Part shown: in pieces, positions 9,144 through 18,178 of the stretch
Position numbering within the stretch: position 1 is the first letter of the stretch
Layout: every line of letters begins with the position of its first letter
Source of the DNA: Chitinophagaceae bacterium
GTDB taxonomy: Bacteria > Bacteroidota > Bacteroidia > Chitinophagales > Chitinophagaceae
Reading direction: 5' to 3'
Length of the DNA: 33,326 bases
Assembly: GCA_019247775.1 (NCBI GenBank)
Contig: JAFBAN010000065.1
Span: 1-33,326 of the forward strand
Notes under the pieces: generated by a model
What the model saw: only the letters and a program-made list of their open reading frames with translations
Databases searched by the model: none
Told to the model about the DNA's origin: nothing
Translations under genes and position numbers: made by a program

Positions 9144-9180
9144 CGAATTCTCGTTTCACGTTTCGCGTTTGCGTTTTCCG
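9116..9180. repeat. ~30-bp near-perfect inverted repeat of ACGCGAA-type heptamers spanning the 3' end of the AraC gene
   Basis: Left CGAAAAACGCGAAACGCGAAACGGCTAACGA (9116-9146), loop ATTC, right TCGTTTCACGTTTCGCGTTTGCGTTTTCCG (9151-9180). Confidence 0.85.
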
Positions 9181-9211
9181 TTCCTTGTTCCTTGCTCGTC
9201 GGTTCCTTGTT
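9178..9211. repeat. Tandem GTTCCTT heptamer array 3' of the TonB receptor gene
   Basis: CCGTTCCTTGTTCCTTGCTCGTCGGTTCCTTGTT; a closely similar array lies at 32018-32055. Confidence 0.65.
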
Positions 9212-11665
9212 CTAATTCCCTGCCCGCTGCCGCTCTTCTTCCGAACCCGTAGTTCTTCTTCTTGCGGCCTGCACAGTATTCTTTCCGAAGCGATAGGTAA
9301 ATACCAGGTTGGCTACGCGGGTCTCGCGGTAAGCATGCCATTTCTCCACGTAGTTGGTATAAGTGATCACTGCTTTGGGCAGATTGGTCCAGAAGATATC
9401 TGTGACATTAAAACGAATAGTGCCTTTGTTTTTCAGCACCGATTTCTGCACACCGGCAGCAATGCCCCATTGCGGATCGAGTACCATGAAGCCATACTGG
9501 CCGCCGGTGGTCAGGTTGCCGTTCAGCTCCAGCACCCAGCCCTTATCGAGCGTAAACGTATTGTTCAGGCGGTAATCGAATGCGGGCTTGCCGTTGTTGA
9601 GCGTAGTGCCACCGAGCTGCCCGTTGAATTTATTATAGTAGATATTGGCATTGTGGATCATGTTCCAATGCTTATTCACGCGCAGGGGCGCCGACATGGT
9701 GAGACCATAATAATCCGATGATTTCAGGTTGATCGGGATCTGCACGGTAACATTATCTGCCGAAGGAATATTCGGGAACACATCTTTGAACCTGGCGATC
9801 GCGATGTTCTGGCTATTGGTGGTATGACTGTAACCCAGTGTGAAATTGATGCTTTTCACCGTATAGTTCAGTTCATACGACCAGGTGAACTGCGGCAGCA
9901 GGCCCGGACTTCCCGTAGAATAGGTGGTTACATCGATCAGGAACAGGAATGGGTTCAGCTGTGAATAACCCGGCCTGTCTATGCGGCGGCTGACAGATAC
10001 GCCAAGGGTCTGGTCTTCCTTGATCTTGTAGTTAAAGAAAGCGCTGGGGAACAGTTGGAAATAACTGCTGTCAAAAAAAGTATTCCCTTTCACCTGGTGC
10101 GTTTTCACATGAGTGTGCTCCCCGCGCAATCCCAACTGGAGGTTGAACTTCTTGAATTCCTTACTGAAATTCAGGTAACCGGCATTATTGGTTTCTTCAT
10201 AGAAAAAGCGGTTCGTTTTGTTTACATCGTCTACCGGGGTTCCGCTGCTCATATCGAAGAATTTGGCATCGTTATCCGAAGACACATAACTCGTTTTAAA
10301 ACCTGTTTCGAACTTTGCGCCGTTCTTCAGCGGATTTACATAATCCACTTTACCTGTTTTCAATTTCAGGTTCCCGGTCTGATCGCCGTTGAGGATATAC
10401 GAAGGTTGCTGGCTGCTGCCATTCAATTTGTAATATTGGGTGGAGGTCGTCGATACCGAGCCAGAGTGATATTCTCCATAGTCCAGGTCGGCAGTAAGTT
10501 CCTGGCCGGGCGCGGCGAACGAATGCTTGAAATTAAGGTTCACCACGAGGTTGTTATTGTCTCCATCATTCGTCGCCTGTGTCTGGAAAGTGGAGGCAGA
10601 TTGGTGCTGGGCATCTATAACCGTAGAATTGTTGAGCGTGCGCGGCGCAAAGTCGCTGATATTTTTAGTGAGCACGAAGCCTATAATATTTTTCTTGTCG
10701 GGAAAAAAATCTGCCCCGGCGCGGATCGCATGAAAATTGGAAGGGATCTTGGTGTAATTGTCTTTCAGATCGCCGCCCACATATGCCCCGTTGGTGTAGA
10801 AGTTCCGGTCCAGGATAAGGTGATTCAGGCCCATACGGTACGAATAGTTATAATTACCGAACAGGTTCAGTTTTTTGTCGCGGAAGTTGAAAGTGGTGCC
10901 TGCATTCGCTTTCGGATAAATGCCTTGTCCGTAACCTGCCGTAGCTGTTCCGTTAAAACCAAGACGCTGGTCTTTTTTCATGCGGATATCGATAATGCCG
11001 GAATTGCCCGATGCATCATATCGCGCTGAAGGATTGGTGATGATATCGATCCTTTCGATGGCACTGGAAGGAAGACCGCGTAAATAATTGGCAAGATCGG
11101 CGCCGGTGAGCGGAGTGGGTTTTCCATCGATCATGATGATCACACCCTGGCGTCCGCGCAGACCGATCGCATCGTTCTGGTCTATTGATACCCCGGGAGC
11201 CCGCTCCAATACATCCATCGCTGAGCTGCCGGCGCTTACTATGCTATTCTCCACGTTTACCACCAGCCGGTCCGTGAGCTTTTGAATGAAAGGCTTGCGG
11301 CCGGTAACCGTAACTTCTTTTACTTCCGCCGAGGTTGCCGTCAGCGCCATTGCCGGCAGTTTGATATTTGCATCCGAAGCACTGAGCGTAAACACACTGC
11401 TGTATCGTGTCGCGAAATTCAGCACCGACACTTTTATAAGATAAGATCCGAAACGGATATTATCGAACTCGGCCAGACCCGCTTTGTCGCTGATCGCTAC
11501 TTTAACGAGGGAGGAGTCTTTGGATTTCAATAATTCCACCGTCGCATTTTCTACAGGCTGTTGCTGGGTACTGGTAACCGGTACTGAAATCTTTCCGCGT
11601 TCGGTCTGTGCCGCTGCAGCCGCAACTATAAAAAAACCGGCGAAGGCCATGATCGTCTTTCTCAT
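9212..11665 (-). CDS. TonB-dependent receptor / outer membrane beta-barrel family protein
   Basis: Signal peptide; N-terminal CarboxypepD_reg-like beta-sandwich; plug region DVLERAPGVSIDQNDAIGLRGRQGVIIMIDGKPTPL; IERIDIITNPSARYDASGNSGIIDIRMKK; beta-barrel C-terminus. Confidence 0.9.
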   Translation of the reverse strand: MRKTIMAFAGFFIVAAAAAQTERGKISVPVTSTQQQPVENATVELLKSKDSSLVKVAISDKAGLAEFDNIRFGSYLIKVSVLNFATRYSSVFTLSASDANIKLPAMALTATSAEVKEVTVTGRKPFIQKLTDRLVVNVENSIVSAGSSAMDVLERAPGVSIDQNDAIGLRGRQGVIIMIDGKPTPLTGADLANYLRGLPSSAIERIDIITNPSARYDASGNSGIIDIRMKKDQRLGFNGTATAGYGQGIYPKANAGTTFNFRDKKLNLFGNYNYSYRMGLNHLILDRNFYTNGAYVGGDLKDNYTKIPSNFHAIRAGADFFPDKKNIIGFVLTKNISDFAPRTLNNSTVIDAQHQSASTFQTQATNDGDNNNLVVNLNFKHSFAAPGQELTADLDYGEYHSGSVSTTSTQYYKLNGSSQQPSYILNGDQTGNLKLKTGKVDYVNPLKNGAKFETGFKTSYVSSDNDAKFFDMSSGTPVDDVNKTNRFFYEETNNAGYLNFSKEFKKFNLQLGLRGEHTHVKTHQVKGNTFFDSSYFQLFPSAFFNYKIKEDQTLGVSVSRRIDRPGYSQLNPFLFLIDVTTYSTGSPGLLPQFTWSYELNYTVKSINFTLGYSHTTNSQNIAIARFKDVFPNIPSADNVTVQIPINLKSSDYYGLTMSAPLRVNKHWNMIHNANIYYNKFNGQLGGTTLNNGKPAFDYRLNNTFTLDKGWVLELNGNLTTGGQYGFMVLDPQWGIAAGVQKSVLKNKGTIRFNVTDIFWTNLPKAVITYTNYVEKWHAYRETRVANLVFTYRFGKNTVQAARRRTTGSEEERQRAGN

Positions 11666-11801
11666 TTTCTGTTCTTTGACCCAATATTCGGAAAGACGAT
11701 CCTGTTCGTAGAAGCCGTTTATATCAATCGCTTAATGGAGTAGATGAAAGGGTTGAAGCCAAAAAACTGATGGCGGATTTTTACATGAGCATAGTAGGGT
11801 T

Positions 11802-12026
11802 CAATAAAAGAAGAACGAAGTGAAAAAGAAAAGTTGGTGGTGGTAGCTGCTGAAAGGGTTTCGCTAAGAGCCAAGGAGAAAAAGAGGGTAGCAGGAGTGA
11901 GTTCTCCTTGGCTCCTTTACTCTTATCCACTCCTGGCGAAACCTATTCGCGTTCTGCACCGGATCGGGCTGATCGTACAATGAACAATCCTTTTTCTTCT
12001 TTTTCGACTTCGTTCTTCTTCTATTG
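11802..12026. repeat. ~225 bp intergenic inverted-repeat element (family G, copy at locus 1)
   Basis: Ends CAATAAAAGAAGAACGAAGTGAAAAAGAA (11802-11830) and TTCTTTTTCGACTTCGTTCTTCTTCTATTG (11997-12026) are inverted copies. Inner inverted blocks GGGTTTCGCTAAGAG / CTCCTGGCGAAACC and CCAAGGAGAA / TTCTCCTTGG. Confidence 0.8.
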
Positions 12027-13094
12027 CCTGAACGGATCACTGTATTTCACATCCGCTATCGTTGTTACATCCGTCAGTGTCTGCAGGAAGGCCAGCAGTT
12101 TCTGACGATCCTGCGGAGCAACTGTATGCTGCGGAATGGGCGCAGTACCTGCAGCGCCCAACATAGCAGTAAGGCTCGGTACGCTGCCATTGTGAAAATA
12201 CGGAGCGGTATTGGCAATATTGCGCAGGCTGCCGGATTTGAACCGGTGCTGGTTGTTGATACCGGCATCAGTGGGGTCCGCTAACGCAAATGGCGCCTGC
12301 GGACTGGACGTAAGGAACATAGGCGGCGCATGACAACCTGCACAGGTAACATTGCCTGCGGTAAGGAACAAAGTCTCGCCATCGCGCTCATCAGCTGTGA
12401 AACTGGCCTGGCCCTGTTTTACAAGATCGTATTTGGATTGATACGTGATAATGGAACGAACGAACTGCGCCAGGGCTTTGGAAATCCTGTCCGAATTGAT
12501 ATTGCTGCTGCCGAATGCTTTCTGGAACAGTGCAGGATAATAAGAGATGCCCGCCACTTTTGTTTCGAGCTCCGTCAATGTCATACCCATCTCCACTGAG
12601 TTCTGGATAGGCATCAGCACCTGCTCTTCCAGTGAATTGGCACGCTCATCCCAGAACATTTTTCCCGATCGATAGAACCGGGTATTCAGCAAGGCCATGG
12701 AGTGCCGCGCCGTGACGCCGCCTTCGAAGCCTTTGCTTTTTATGGCCGAATCGGAAAATGAGAGGTCGGGCCGGTGACAACTGCCGCAACTGACGCTGTT
12801 GTTCTTCGAGAGCGATTTATCATAGAACAATACCCGGCCCAGTGTGGCGCCATCATTGGTAACGGGATTGGTGGCTGGCGTATTATCGTCTGTTGCCAGG
12901 CAGGCCAGGATATGACTCGGCAAAGGCAGATTGCTGTAATTGAACGCAGCGGCCGGCAATTGCGGCGTGGCGCTCGCAGTAAGGGTGCTCCCAGTGCCTG
13001 TTACCGTGCCCGAACTCCCCGACTTAGAACAATACTGAAATAACGATGCGCCTGCGATCAGGCAGCAGATGACCCCCGGTGTTTTATATTTCAT
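12021..13094 (-). CDS. Di-haem cytochrome c peroxidase / MauG family lipoprotein
   Basis: Two CxxCH motifs (CGSCHRPDLSFSD, CAGCHAPPMF); ALLNTRFYRSGKMFWDERANSLEEQVLMPI; lipobox near the N-terminus. Confidence 0.92.
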   Translation of the reverse strand: MKYKTPGVICCLIAGASLFQYCSKSGSSGTVTGTGSTLTASATPQLPAAAFNYSNLPLPSHILACLATDDNTPATNPVTNDGATLGRVLFYDKSLSKNNSVSCGSCHRPDLSFSDSAIKSKGFEGGVTARHSMALLNTRFYRSGKMFWDERANSLEEQVLMPIQNSVEMGMTLTELETKVAGISYYPALFQKAFGSSNINSDRISKALAQFVRSIITYQSKYDLVKQGQASFTADERDGETLFLTAGNVTCAGCHAPPMFLTSSPQAPFALADPTDAGINNQHRFKSGSLRNIANTAPYFHNGSVPSLTAMLGAAGTAPIPQHTVAPQDRQKLLAFLQTLTDVTTIADVKYSDPFRQ

Positions 13095-13339
13095 AATGCA
13101 GATTGTACAGAACCTGGGATTGGCCTGGCGGGCACCGGATCAAACGCACATTTTACCAGGCAAACAATCCAATTGCTGTACATGAGATACATTTTGCGGC
13201 CAAAACCTACGCCGTTAACAAAAATTTACAAGGCTGAGCTTCCCGGCTGTAAGATGGACCGGCCGTTTATCCCAACCACATCAATATGTGATAGCTCAGG
13301 GCTTTCGATTAATGCAGTTTTGCGGGATAAGATTATCAG

Positions 13340-14017
13340 ATGGATCAGTTACGATTTAATCCTTTTCACCAGATACACCAGGGACTCCGCGCACTGCTTT
13401 ATGAAGCATCGATAGCGGTGCAGCATACCAATTTCACCAACGCCTACCGGGTCGGCATTACGCTTGGTCTTGTAGAAGAAATGATTGAACTGTTCGAAAG
13501 CCATGCGCATACGGAAGACAATCTTGTGTTCCCGATGGTCGCAGCTTTTGCACCGGATGTGGTAGATGCTTTTGAAGCGCAACACCTGCGCGATCACGAA
13601 TTAAGCAGGGAACTGACGGAATGCATCGCGCTATGCCGCACGGCCCCATCTGATACCGGGAAGCGGTTGGCAGGACAGCAGCTGCAACGCGCACTTGGCG
13701 AGTTCACCGCATTCAACCTTTCGCATATGAACCAGGAAGAGTCGATGGCGCTGGAGTTAATGCGGCAGCATTATACGGATGAGGAGCTGTATGCGAAAGA
13801 AGCCGAGATCGTAGCTTCTTTATCGCAGGAACACAAAGAACGCTCTGCCCGCTGGATGCTGAAAGGCCTTGCTGAGCACGAGATCGTGGCCTGGTACCGC
13901 AGGTTGAAAACGAACGCGCCGTCATTCACATTTGAGAGCTATCTGAAACTGGCGAAGAACGTATTGGACGAGGAAAAATTCAGGCGGGTGACGGAAGAGC
14001 TGGTGCTGGCGGGGTAG
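13340..14017 (+). CDS. Hemerythrin-like domain protein
   Basis: Spaced His/Glu ligands: FHQIHQGLR, ESHAHTEDNLVFP, EAQHLRDHELS, LSHMNQEES. Confidence 0.75.
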   Translation: MDQLRFNPFHQIHQGLRALLYEASIAVQHTNFTNAYRVGITLGLVEEMIELFESHAHTEDNLVFPMVAAFAPDVVDAFEAQHLRDHELSRELTECIALCRTAPSDTGKRLAGQQLQRALGEFTAFNLSHMNQEESMALELMRQHYTDEELYAKEAEIVASLSQEHKERSARWMLKGLAEHEIVAWYRRLKTNAPSFTFESYLKLAKNVLDEEKFRRVTEELVLAG

Positions 14018-14021
14018 TTTA

Positions 14022-16424
14022 TCAGTTTTTCCGCAGCGAACGATACACACCTGTATAATGCAACACTACTTTGAACAGGTCTTCCGGAATGAACGGCTTC
14101 ACGATAATATCATCGATCCCCATTCCCTTTACCCGGTCTTCAACTTCTTTGGGAAGACTGGCAGTTAATGCCACGATCGGGATCCGTATCCCCTGCTCGC
14201 GCATTTTGCGGGTGGCATCATAGCCATCCATCACCGGCATATGCATGTCCATTAAAACCAGTTTGTATTGTTTTTGCTGTACCATATCGAGCGCTTCCTG
14301 ACCGTTCAGCGCCACATCGATCTGCGCACCCCAGCGTTCGAGAAAAGTGCGGGCTACAAGGATATTCACTTCATTGTCTTCCACCAGCAGGATCGACTGG
14401 CCAGCGAGGGGTTGACTTTCTTCGGTGGGCATTTCATTGCCTGCCTGTTCCAGTTGCTCGGCAGTTTCGTAGGCCTTGGTAAAATGCTGGGTGAAATAGA
14501 AAACGGATCCCTTATCGGGTGTACTTTCCAGATGCAGTTCGGAGCCCTGCAGTTCCAATAGCTTTTTGCAGATAGCCAGCCCAAGGCCGGTTCCTCCAAA
14601 ATGCCTCGAGGTAGAAGCATCTGCCTGGGTGAACTGTTCGAAGATCAGTTTCTGTTTTTCCTGGGCAATACCTATCCCGGTATCTTCTATAGAGATCGTA
14701 AGCGCTATGCTGGAACCGGTCTGCGATTCCACTTTCACATTCAGTGCCACATACCCTTTGCGGGTGAACTTGATCGCATTGCTGAGCAGGTTGGTGAGCA
14801 CCTGGCCAAGACGGTGAGGATCGCCGATCACACGGCTGCGCAGGCTGTTGTCGATATTCAATCGGAGCTCGATCCCTTTTTCTTCCGCTGCCGTGCGCAG
14901 ACCGGAATGGATATTCTTGAACACGGCCACGATATCCATATCGATCGATTCGAAATTCACCTTGCCAGCTTCTATTTTATTGTAGTCGAGGATGTCGTTC
15001 ACGATCGCCAGAAGATTATTGGCGGAAAACAGGAGTACGTTCAGCTGTTCTTTCTGCTCACTGCGTGGATTATCCCGGAGGATAAGATGCGTCATGCCCA
15101 GAATGGAATTCAACGGCGTGCGGATCTCGTGCGACATGGTAGACAGGAATTCGTTCTTCGCCTTCAGTCCCTGCTCCGCCTGCAGCTTCGCCTGTTTGAG
15201 CGCATAAGCGAAACGGAACGACAGGATAAGCGATTGCAGGAAAAAGAAAGCGATATAACCCGCGAACAGGATCCCTTTCTGTGCTTTCACGATACCGAAA
15301 TACTGCAGGTTGATGACTATGAACACCAGCAGTACCACTCCGGTGCTCATCAATGCATAACCCGCCCCGATGCGCTTATGCCGCATGGCCTGGATATACA
15401 CATAGAATGCATAGCCGATCACCCCGAACATCACCAGCAGAAAAGGATTGATGAGCTGGGTAAAGATCGCGGGAGGCGTTGCAAGCACCACAGCCGACAA
15501 TGCCAGGCAAAGGATCACCTGCCATCGTGTTACATGCTTGCTGGATTCATCGGGGTAAAGGTGTTTGGTGTACAGTGCAAAAAAAGCGATGCTGATAAAA
15601 AGGCTCAGGTATTCGAAATGCAGGGTCAGAGACCAGGGCAGGTCCGGAAAAATAGTATGCAGCACATACTGCCGCGCGCCGATGATGCGGTAACTGTAGG
15701 TCATCGCAAACAGCGCAAAATAAAGAATGGATCTATCGTGCCGGCCGAACAGGAACAGTCCGAAAAAGAAAAGTCCGCCCATAAAAAGACAGCCGGTAAG
15801 AATAAGGTCGAGCGCGGAATCCACATCGCGCTTGTGGAAGAGCTGGTCTTTATCGCCCAGCAATATTTCTTTGTAAGGCCCGCCTTTCGAATGCCAGAAA
15901 TTGGCAACATGTAATACCAGCTGCAGGGTGTCGGCGGGTTGCGTGATCTCTATTGTTTTGTTGATCCATTGCGGCGAGGCATTTTTTTCGAGACTATCGG
16001 GGTTTCCCGCGGCGGCGAACTCCTGGCCGTTCACGAAAAGCCTGTAGCTGGTATACGTATCAGGAAGCTCGAGCGCCAGCCGGCTGCTGTGCTTTGGAAG
16101 TAAAACGGTGAGTTTGTAACTGGCGTAGCCGGTAGAAGGAAGCAGCAACCCATTCACCGAAGTCTTATGCCAGAGTTTAGGAAAGGGAACAAAGGCCAGC
16201 GGCGGCGTAAGTGTATCGGCCGGAACGAGCAGCCGGTTCCAGTACAGGGCCCAATCGCCGGAAAGCGGAACAATATTGTGCTTAAGATCTGTATTGCGCA
16301 GATCGATCACACCCTTTGCGGCCACCGGACCGGAAGTTTGCGCATGACCTGCTGAAAAGAACAGCAAGGACAGGCTGAACAGCACGATATGATAGGGCCG
16401 GTATGTTTTGGTTATGCCGAACAT
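14022..16424 (-). CDS. Hybrid histidine kinase: 7TMR-DISM sensor + HisKA + HATPase + REC
   Basis: Extracellular 7TMR-DISM-like N-terminus, seven hydrophobic segments, H-box STMSHEIRTPLNSILGMTH, N-box LLSNAIKFT, G-boxes GTGLGLAI, C-terminal receiver LLVEDNEVN...LVLMDMHMPVMDG...ALTA. Confidence 0.93.
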   Translation of the reverse strand: MFGITKTYRPYHIVLFSLSLLFFSAGHAQTSGPVAAKGVIDLRNTDLKHNIVPLSGDWALYWNRLLVPADTLTPPLAFVPFPKLWHKTSVNGLLLPSTGYASYKLTVLLPKHSSRLALELPDTYTSYRLFVNGQEFAAAGNPDSLEKNASPQWINKTIEITQPADTLQLVLHVANFWHSKGGPYKEILLGDKDQLFHKRDVDSALDLILTGCLFMGGLFFFGLFLFGRHDRSILYFALFAMTYSYRIIGARQYVLHTIFPDLPWSLTLHFEYLSLFISIAFFALYTKHLYPDESSKHVTRWQVILCLALSAVVLATPPAIFTQLINPFLLVMFGVIGYAFYVYIQAMRHKRIGAGYALMSTGVVLLVFIVINLQYFGIVKAQKGILFAGYIAFFFLQSLILSFRFAYALKQAKLQAEQGLKAKNEFLSTMSHEIRTPLNSILGMTHLILRDNPRSEQKEQLNVLLFSANNLLAIVNDILDYNKIEAGKVNFESIDMDIVAVFKNIHSGLRTAAEEKGIELRLNIDNSLRSRVIGDPHRLGQVLTNLLSNAIKFTRKGYVALNVKVESQTGSSIALTISIEDTGIGIAQEKQKLIFEQFTQADASTSRHFGGTGLGLAICKKLLELQGSELHLESTPDKGSVFYFTQHFTKAYETAEQLEQAGNEMPTEESQPLAGQSILLVEDNEVNILVARTFLERWGAQIDVALNGQEALDMVQQKQYKLVLMDMHMPVMDGYDATRKMREQGIRIPIVALTASLPKEVEDRVKGMGIDDIIVKPFIPEDLFKVVLHYTGVYRSLRKN

Positions 16425-16534
16425 GAGGGTACAAAGCAGTGGCCGCTAAGTTACCGAAACCATAGCGGAAAATGGTTGCAACTGTTCTTTCGGATTTAAT
16501 TTTAGCAAGCTTTAGCTTTATCTTGCATAGCTCG

Positions 16535-16551
16535 TAGTAACATCACTACTA
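16535..16551. promoter_or_regulatory. Operator-like inverted repeat TAGTA-N7-TACTA upstream of the beta-lactamase-like gene
   Basis: TAGTAACATCACTACTA, 12 nt before the ATG at 16564. Confidence 0.35.
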
Positions 16552-16563
16552 AAACATATCGTT

Positions 16564-17424
16564 ATGAGAATACCCGGCTTATTATGCTGCCTGTTCCTGC
16601 TCAGTTCTGCCTCTGCCCAGCGCACCGATAAGCGGCTGGAGCGCGAGATCGCTTCATTGCTGAGCGGCTTCCATGGCGATATCGGAGTGTATGTGCACGA
16701 TCTGAAGAAAAATAAAATTGCCGCCATTAATGCAGACACCGTATTCCCAACAGCCAGTATGGTTAAAGTGCAGATCCTTACCGGCATCATGCGGAAGATA
16801 GAAGACAGTGCGCTGCAATATCACCAGGTCTTTACGTACAAGGATTCGTTGTTGTATGAAGGAGTGGATATTTTAGGCTCATTCAAGAACAATGAAAAGA
16901 TCGAATTGAGTAAGCTGATGATGCTGATGCTTACCATGAGCGATAATACGGCCAGCCTCTGGCTGCAAACGCTTGCCGGCACCGGTACGCGCATCAACGA
17001 ATTGATGGATGGCCTCGGGTTGAAATACACCCGGGTGAACAGCCGCACCCCCGGCCGCGAAGCCAATCGCAATATGTATGGCTGGGGACAGACCACTCCG
17101 AAGGAAATGGTAATGCTGCTGGAAAAGATCGTGAAGAAAGAAGTGATCAGCCCGGCGGCAAGTGAAAAAATGCTGCGGCTGCTGGGGCGCAACTATTGGG
17201 ATGAAGAAGCCATCTCGCAGATCCCTTCCGATGTATTCATCGCCAGCAAAAGCGGCGCCGTCAACGCCACCCGCGACGAAGTGCTGTTCGTCAACGGCAA
17301 AAAATGCAGCTATATCTTCTGCATCTGCACCAAGAACAACAAAGACACAAGCTGGGAAAGCACCAACGAGGCATGGGAACTGACGAGAAAGCTCTCTAAA
17401 TTATTGTGGAACTACTATAATTGA
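16564..17424 (+). CDS. Class A beta-lactamase-fold serine hydrolase
   Basis: S-x-x-K in TASMVKVQIL; SDN in MSDNTAS; KSG triad in ASKSGAVNATRDEV; signal peptide ending SASAQ. Confidence 0.85.
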   Translation: MRIPGLLCCLFLLSSASAQRTDKRLEREIASLLSGFHGDIGVYVHDLKKNKIAAINADTVFPTASMVKVQILTGIMRKIEDSALQYHQVFTYKDSLLYEGVDILGSFKNNEKIELSKLMMLMLTMSDNTASLWLQTLAGTGTRINELMDGLGLKYTRVNSRTPGREANRNMYGWGQTTPKEMVMLLEKIVKKEVISPAASEKMLRLLGRNYWDEEAISQIPSDVFIASKSGAVNATRDEVLFVNGKKCSYIFCICTKNNKDTSWESTNEAWELTRKLSKLLWNYYN

Positions 17425-17537
17425 GTCTGGAGTCTGGAGTTAGGAGTCTGGAGTAGAGAGTAAGATTTTTTAGGGTTACTCCAAACCACAAATCTACTCC
17501 AGACTCCAGACTCCAGACTCCTAACTCCAGACTTTAC
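17424..17537. repeat. Inverted arrays of AGTCTGG heptamers between convergent genes (terminator-like)
   Basis: Left units 17424-17465: AGTCTGG AGTCTGG AGTTAGG AGTCTGG AGTAGAG AGTAAGA. Right units 17496-17530: ACTCCAG x3, ACTCCTA, ACTCCAG. 24-bp exact match between the arms. Confidence 0.9.
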
Positions 17538-18178
17538 TACAACGCCACCAGGCCTTGTCGTATCGCTTCCAGCGCCAGTCCAACCCGGCTCTGGACGTTC
17601 ATTTTGTTGAACAGTACTTCGCGGTAGCCGTCGATGGTGCGTTCGGAGAGGTGCATGAGTGCGGCGATCTGTTTGTAGGTGAGATCGGAGCAGGCATATT
17701 GCAGAAATGCTTTTTCCTTGTCGTTGATAGCCACGGTTTCCTTTGCAACGCCGGCATTCGGCGCCCTGCGGGCCTGGGTATTGCTGGCATCGGCGTTGTA
17801 ATAGCCTTTGGTATCGATCTCGTGCAACGCTTTTTCAAGCTCGTCGGGATGCGTTTCCTTCAGCATATAGGCGCAGCATCCGGCTTTGATCATATCGATG
17901 ATCACTTTCTCGTCGTCGTTCATCGAAAGCGCCACCAGTTTCATCTGCGGGTAGTTGTTGTTGAGCCAGCGTGCGGTGTCCATCCCATTCATCACCGGCA
18001 TATTTACATCGATCAGCATGATAGATGGGATCTTTCTGCCTTTGCCGATCTTGTCCTGCAGGTCCATTCCATTCAACGCTTCAATGGTTACCTCGTAGTT
18101 GCCGAAGCTGTCCAGCATCAGTCCGAGTGATTTGGAGAACAATACATGGTCGTCTATTATGCCGATGGTTGTTTTCAT
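17537..18178 (-). CDS. NarL/LuxR-type response regulator
   Basis: REC domain IGIIDDHVLFSKSLG...MLIDVNMPVMNGMDTA; HTH LTYKQIAALMHLSERTIDGYREVLFNKMNVQSRVGL. Confidence 0.93.
   Translation of the reverse strand: MKTTIGIIDDHVLFSKSLGLMLDSFGNYEVTIEALNGMDLQDKIGKGRKIPSIMLIDVNMPVMNGMDTARWLNNNYPQMKLVALSMNDDEKVIIDMIKAGCCAYMLKETHPDELEKALHEIDTKGYYNADASNTQARRAPNAGVAKETVAINDKEKAFLQYACSDLTYKQIAALMHLSERTIDGYREVLFNKMNVQSRVGLALEAIRQGLVAL

Noticed and set aside
9116-9180. Retron msr-msd or DGR template
   Set aside because: No reverse transcriptase ORF anywhere in the window.
10055-11029. 324-aa plus-strand ORF
   Set aside because: Antisense to the TonB-dependent receptor; no family signature.
14601-15914. 437-aa plus-strand ORF
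   Set aside because: Antisense to the hybrid histidine kinase; Arg/His/Gln-rich with no recognisable domain.
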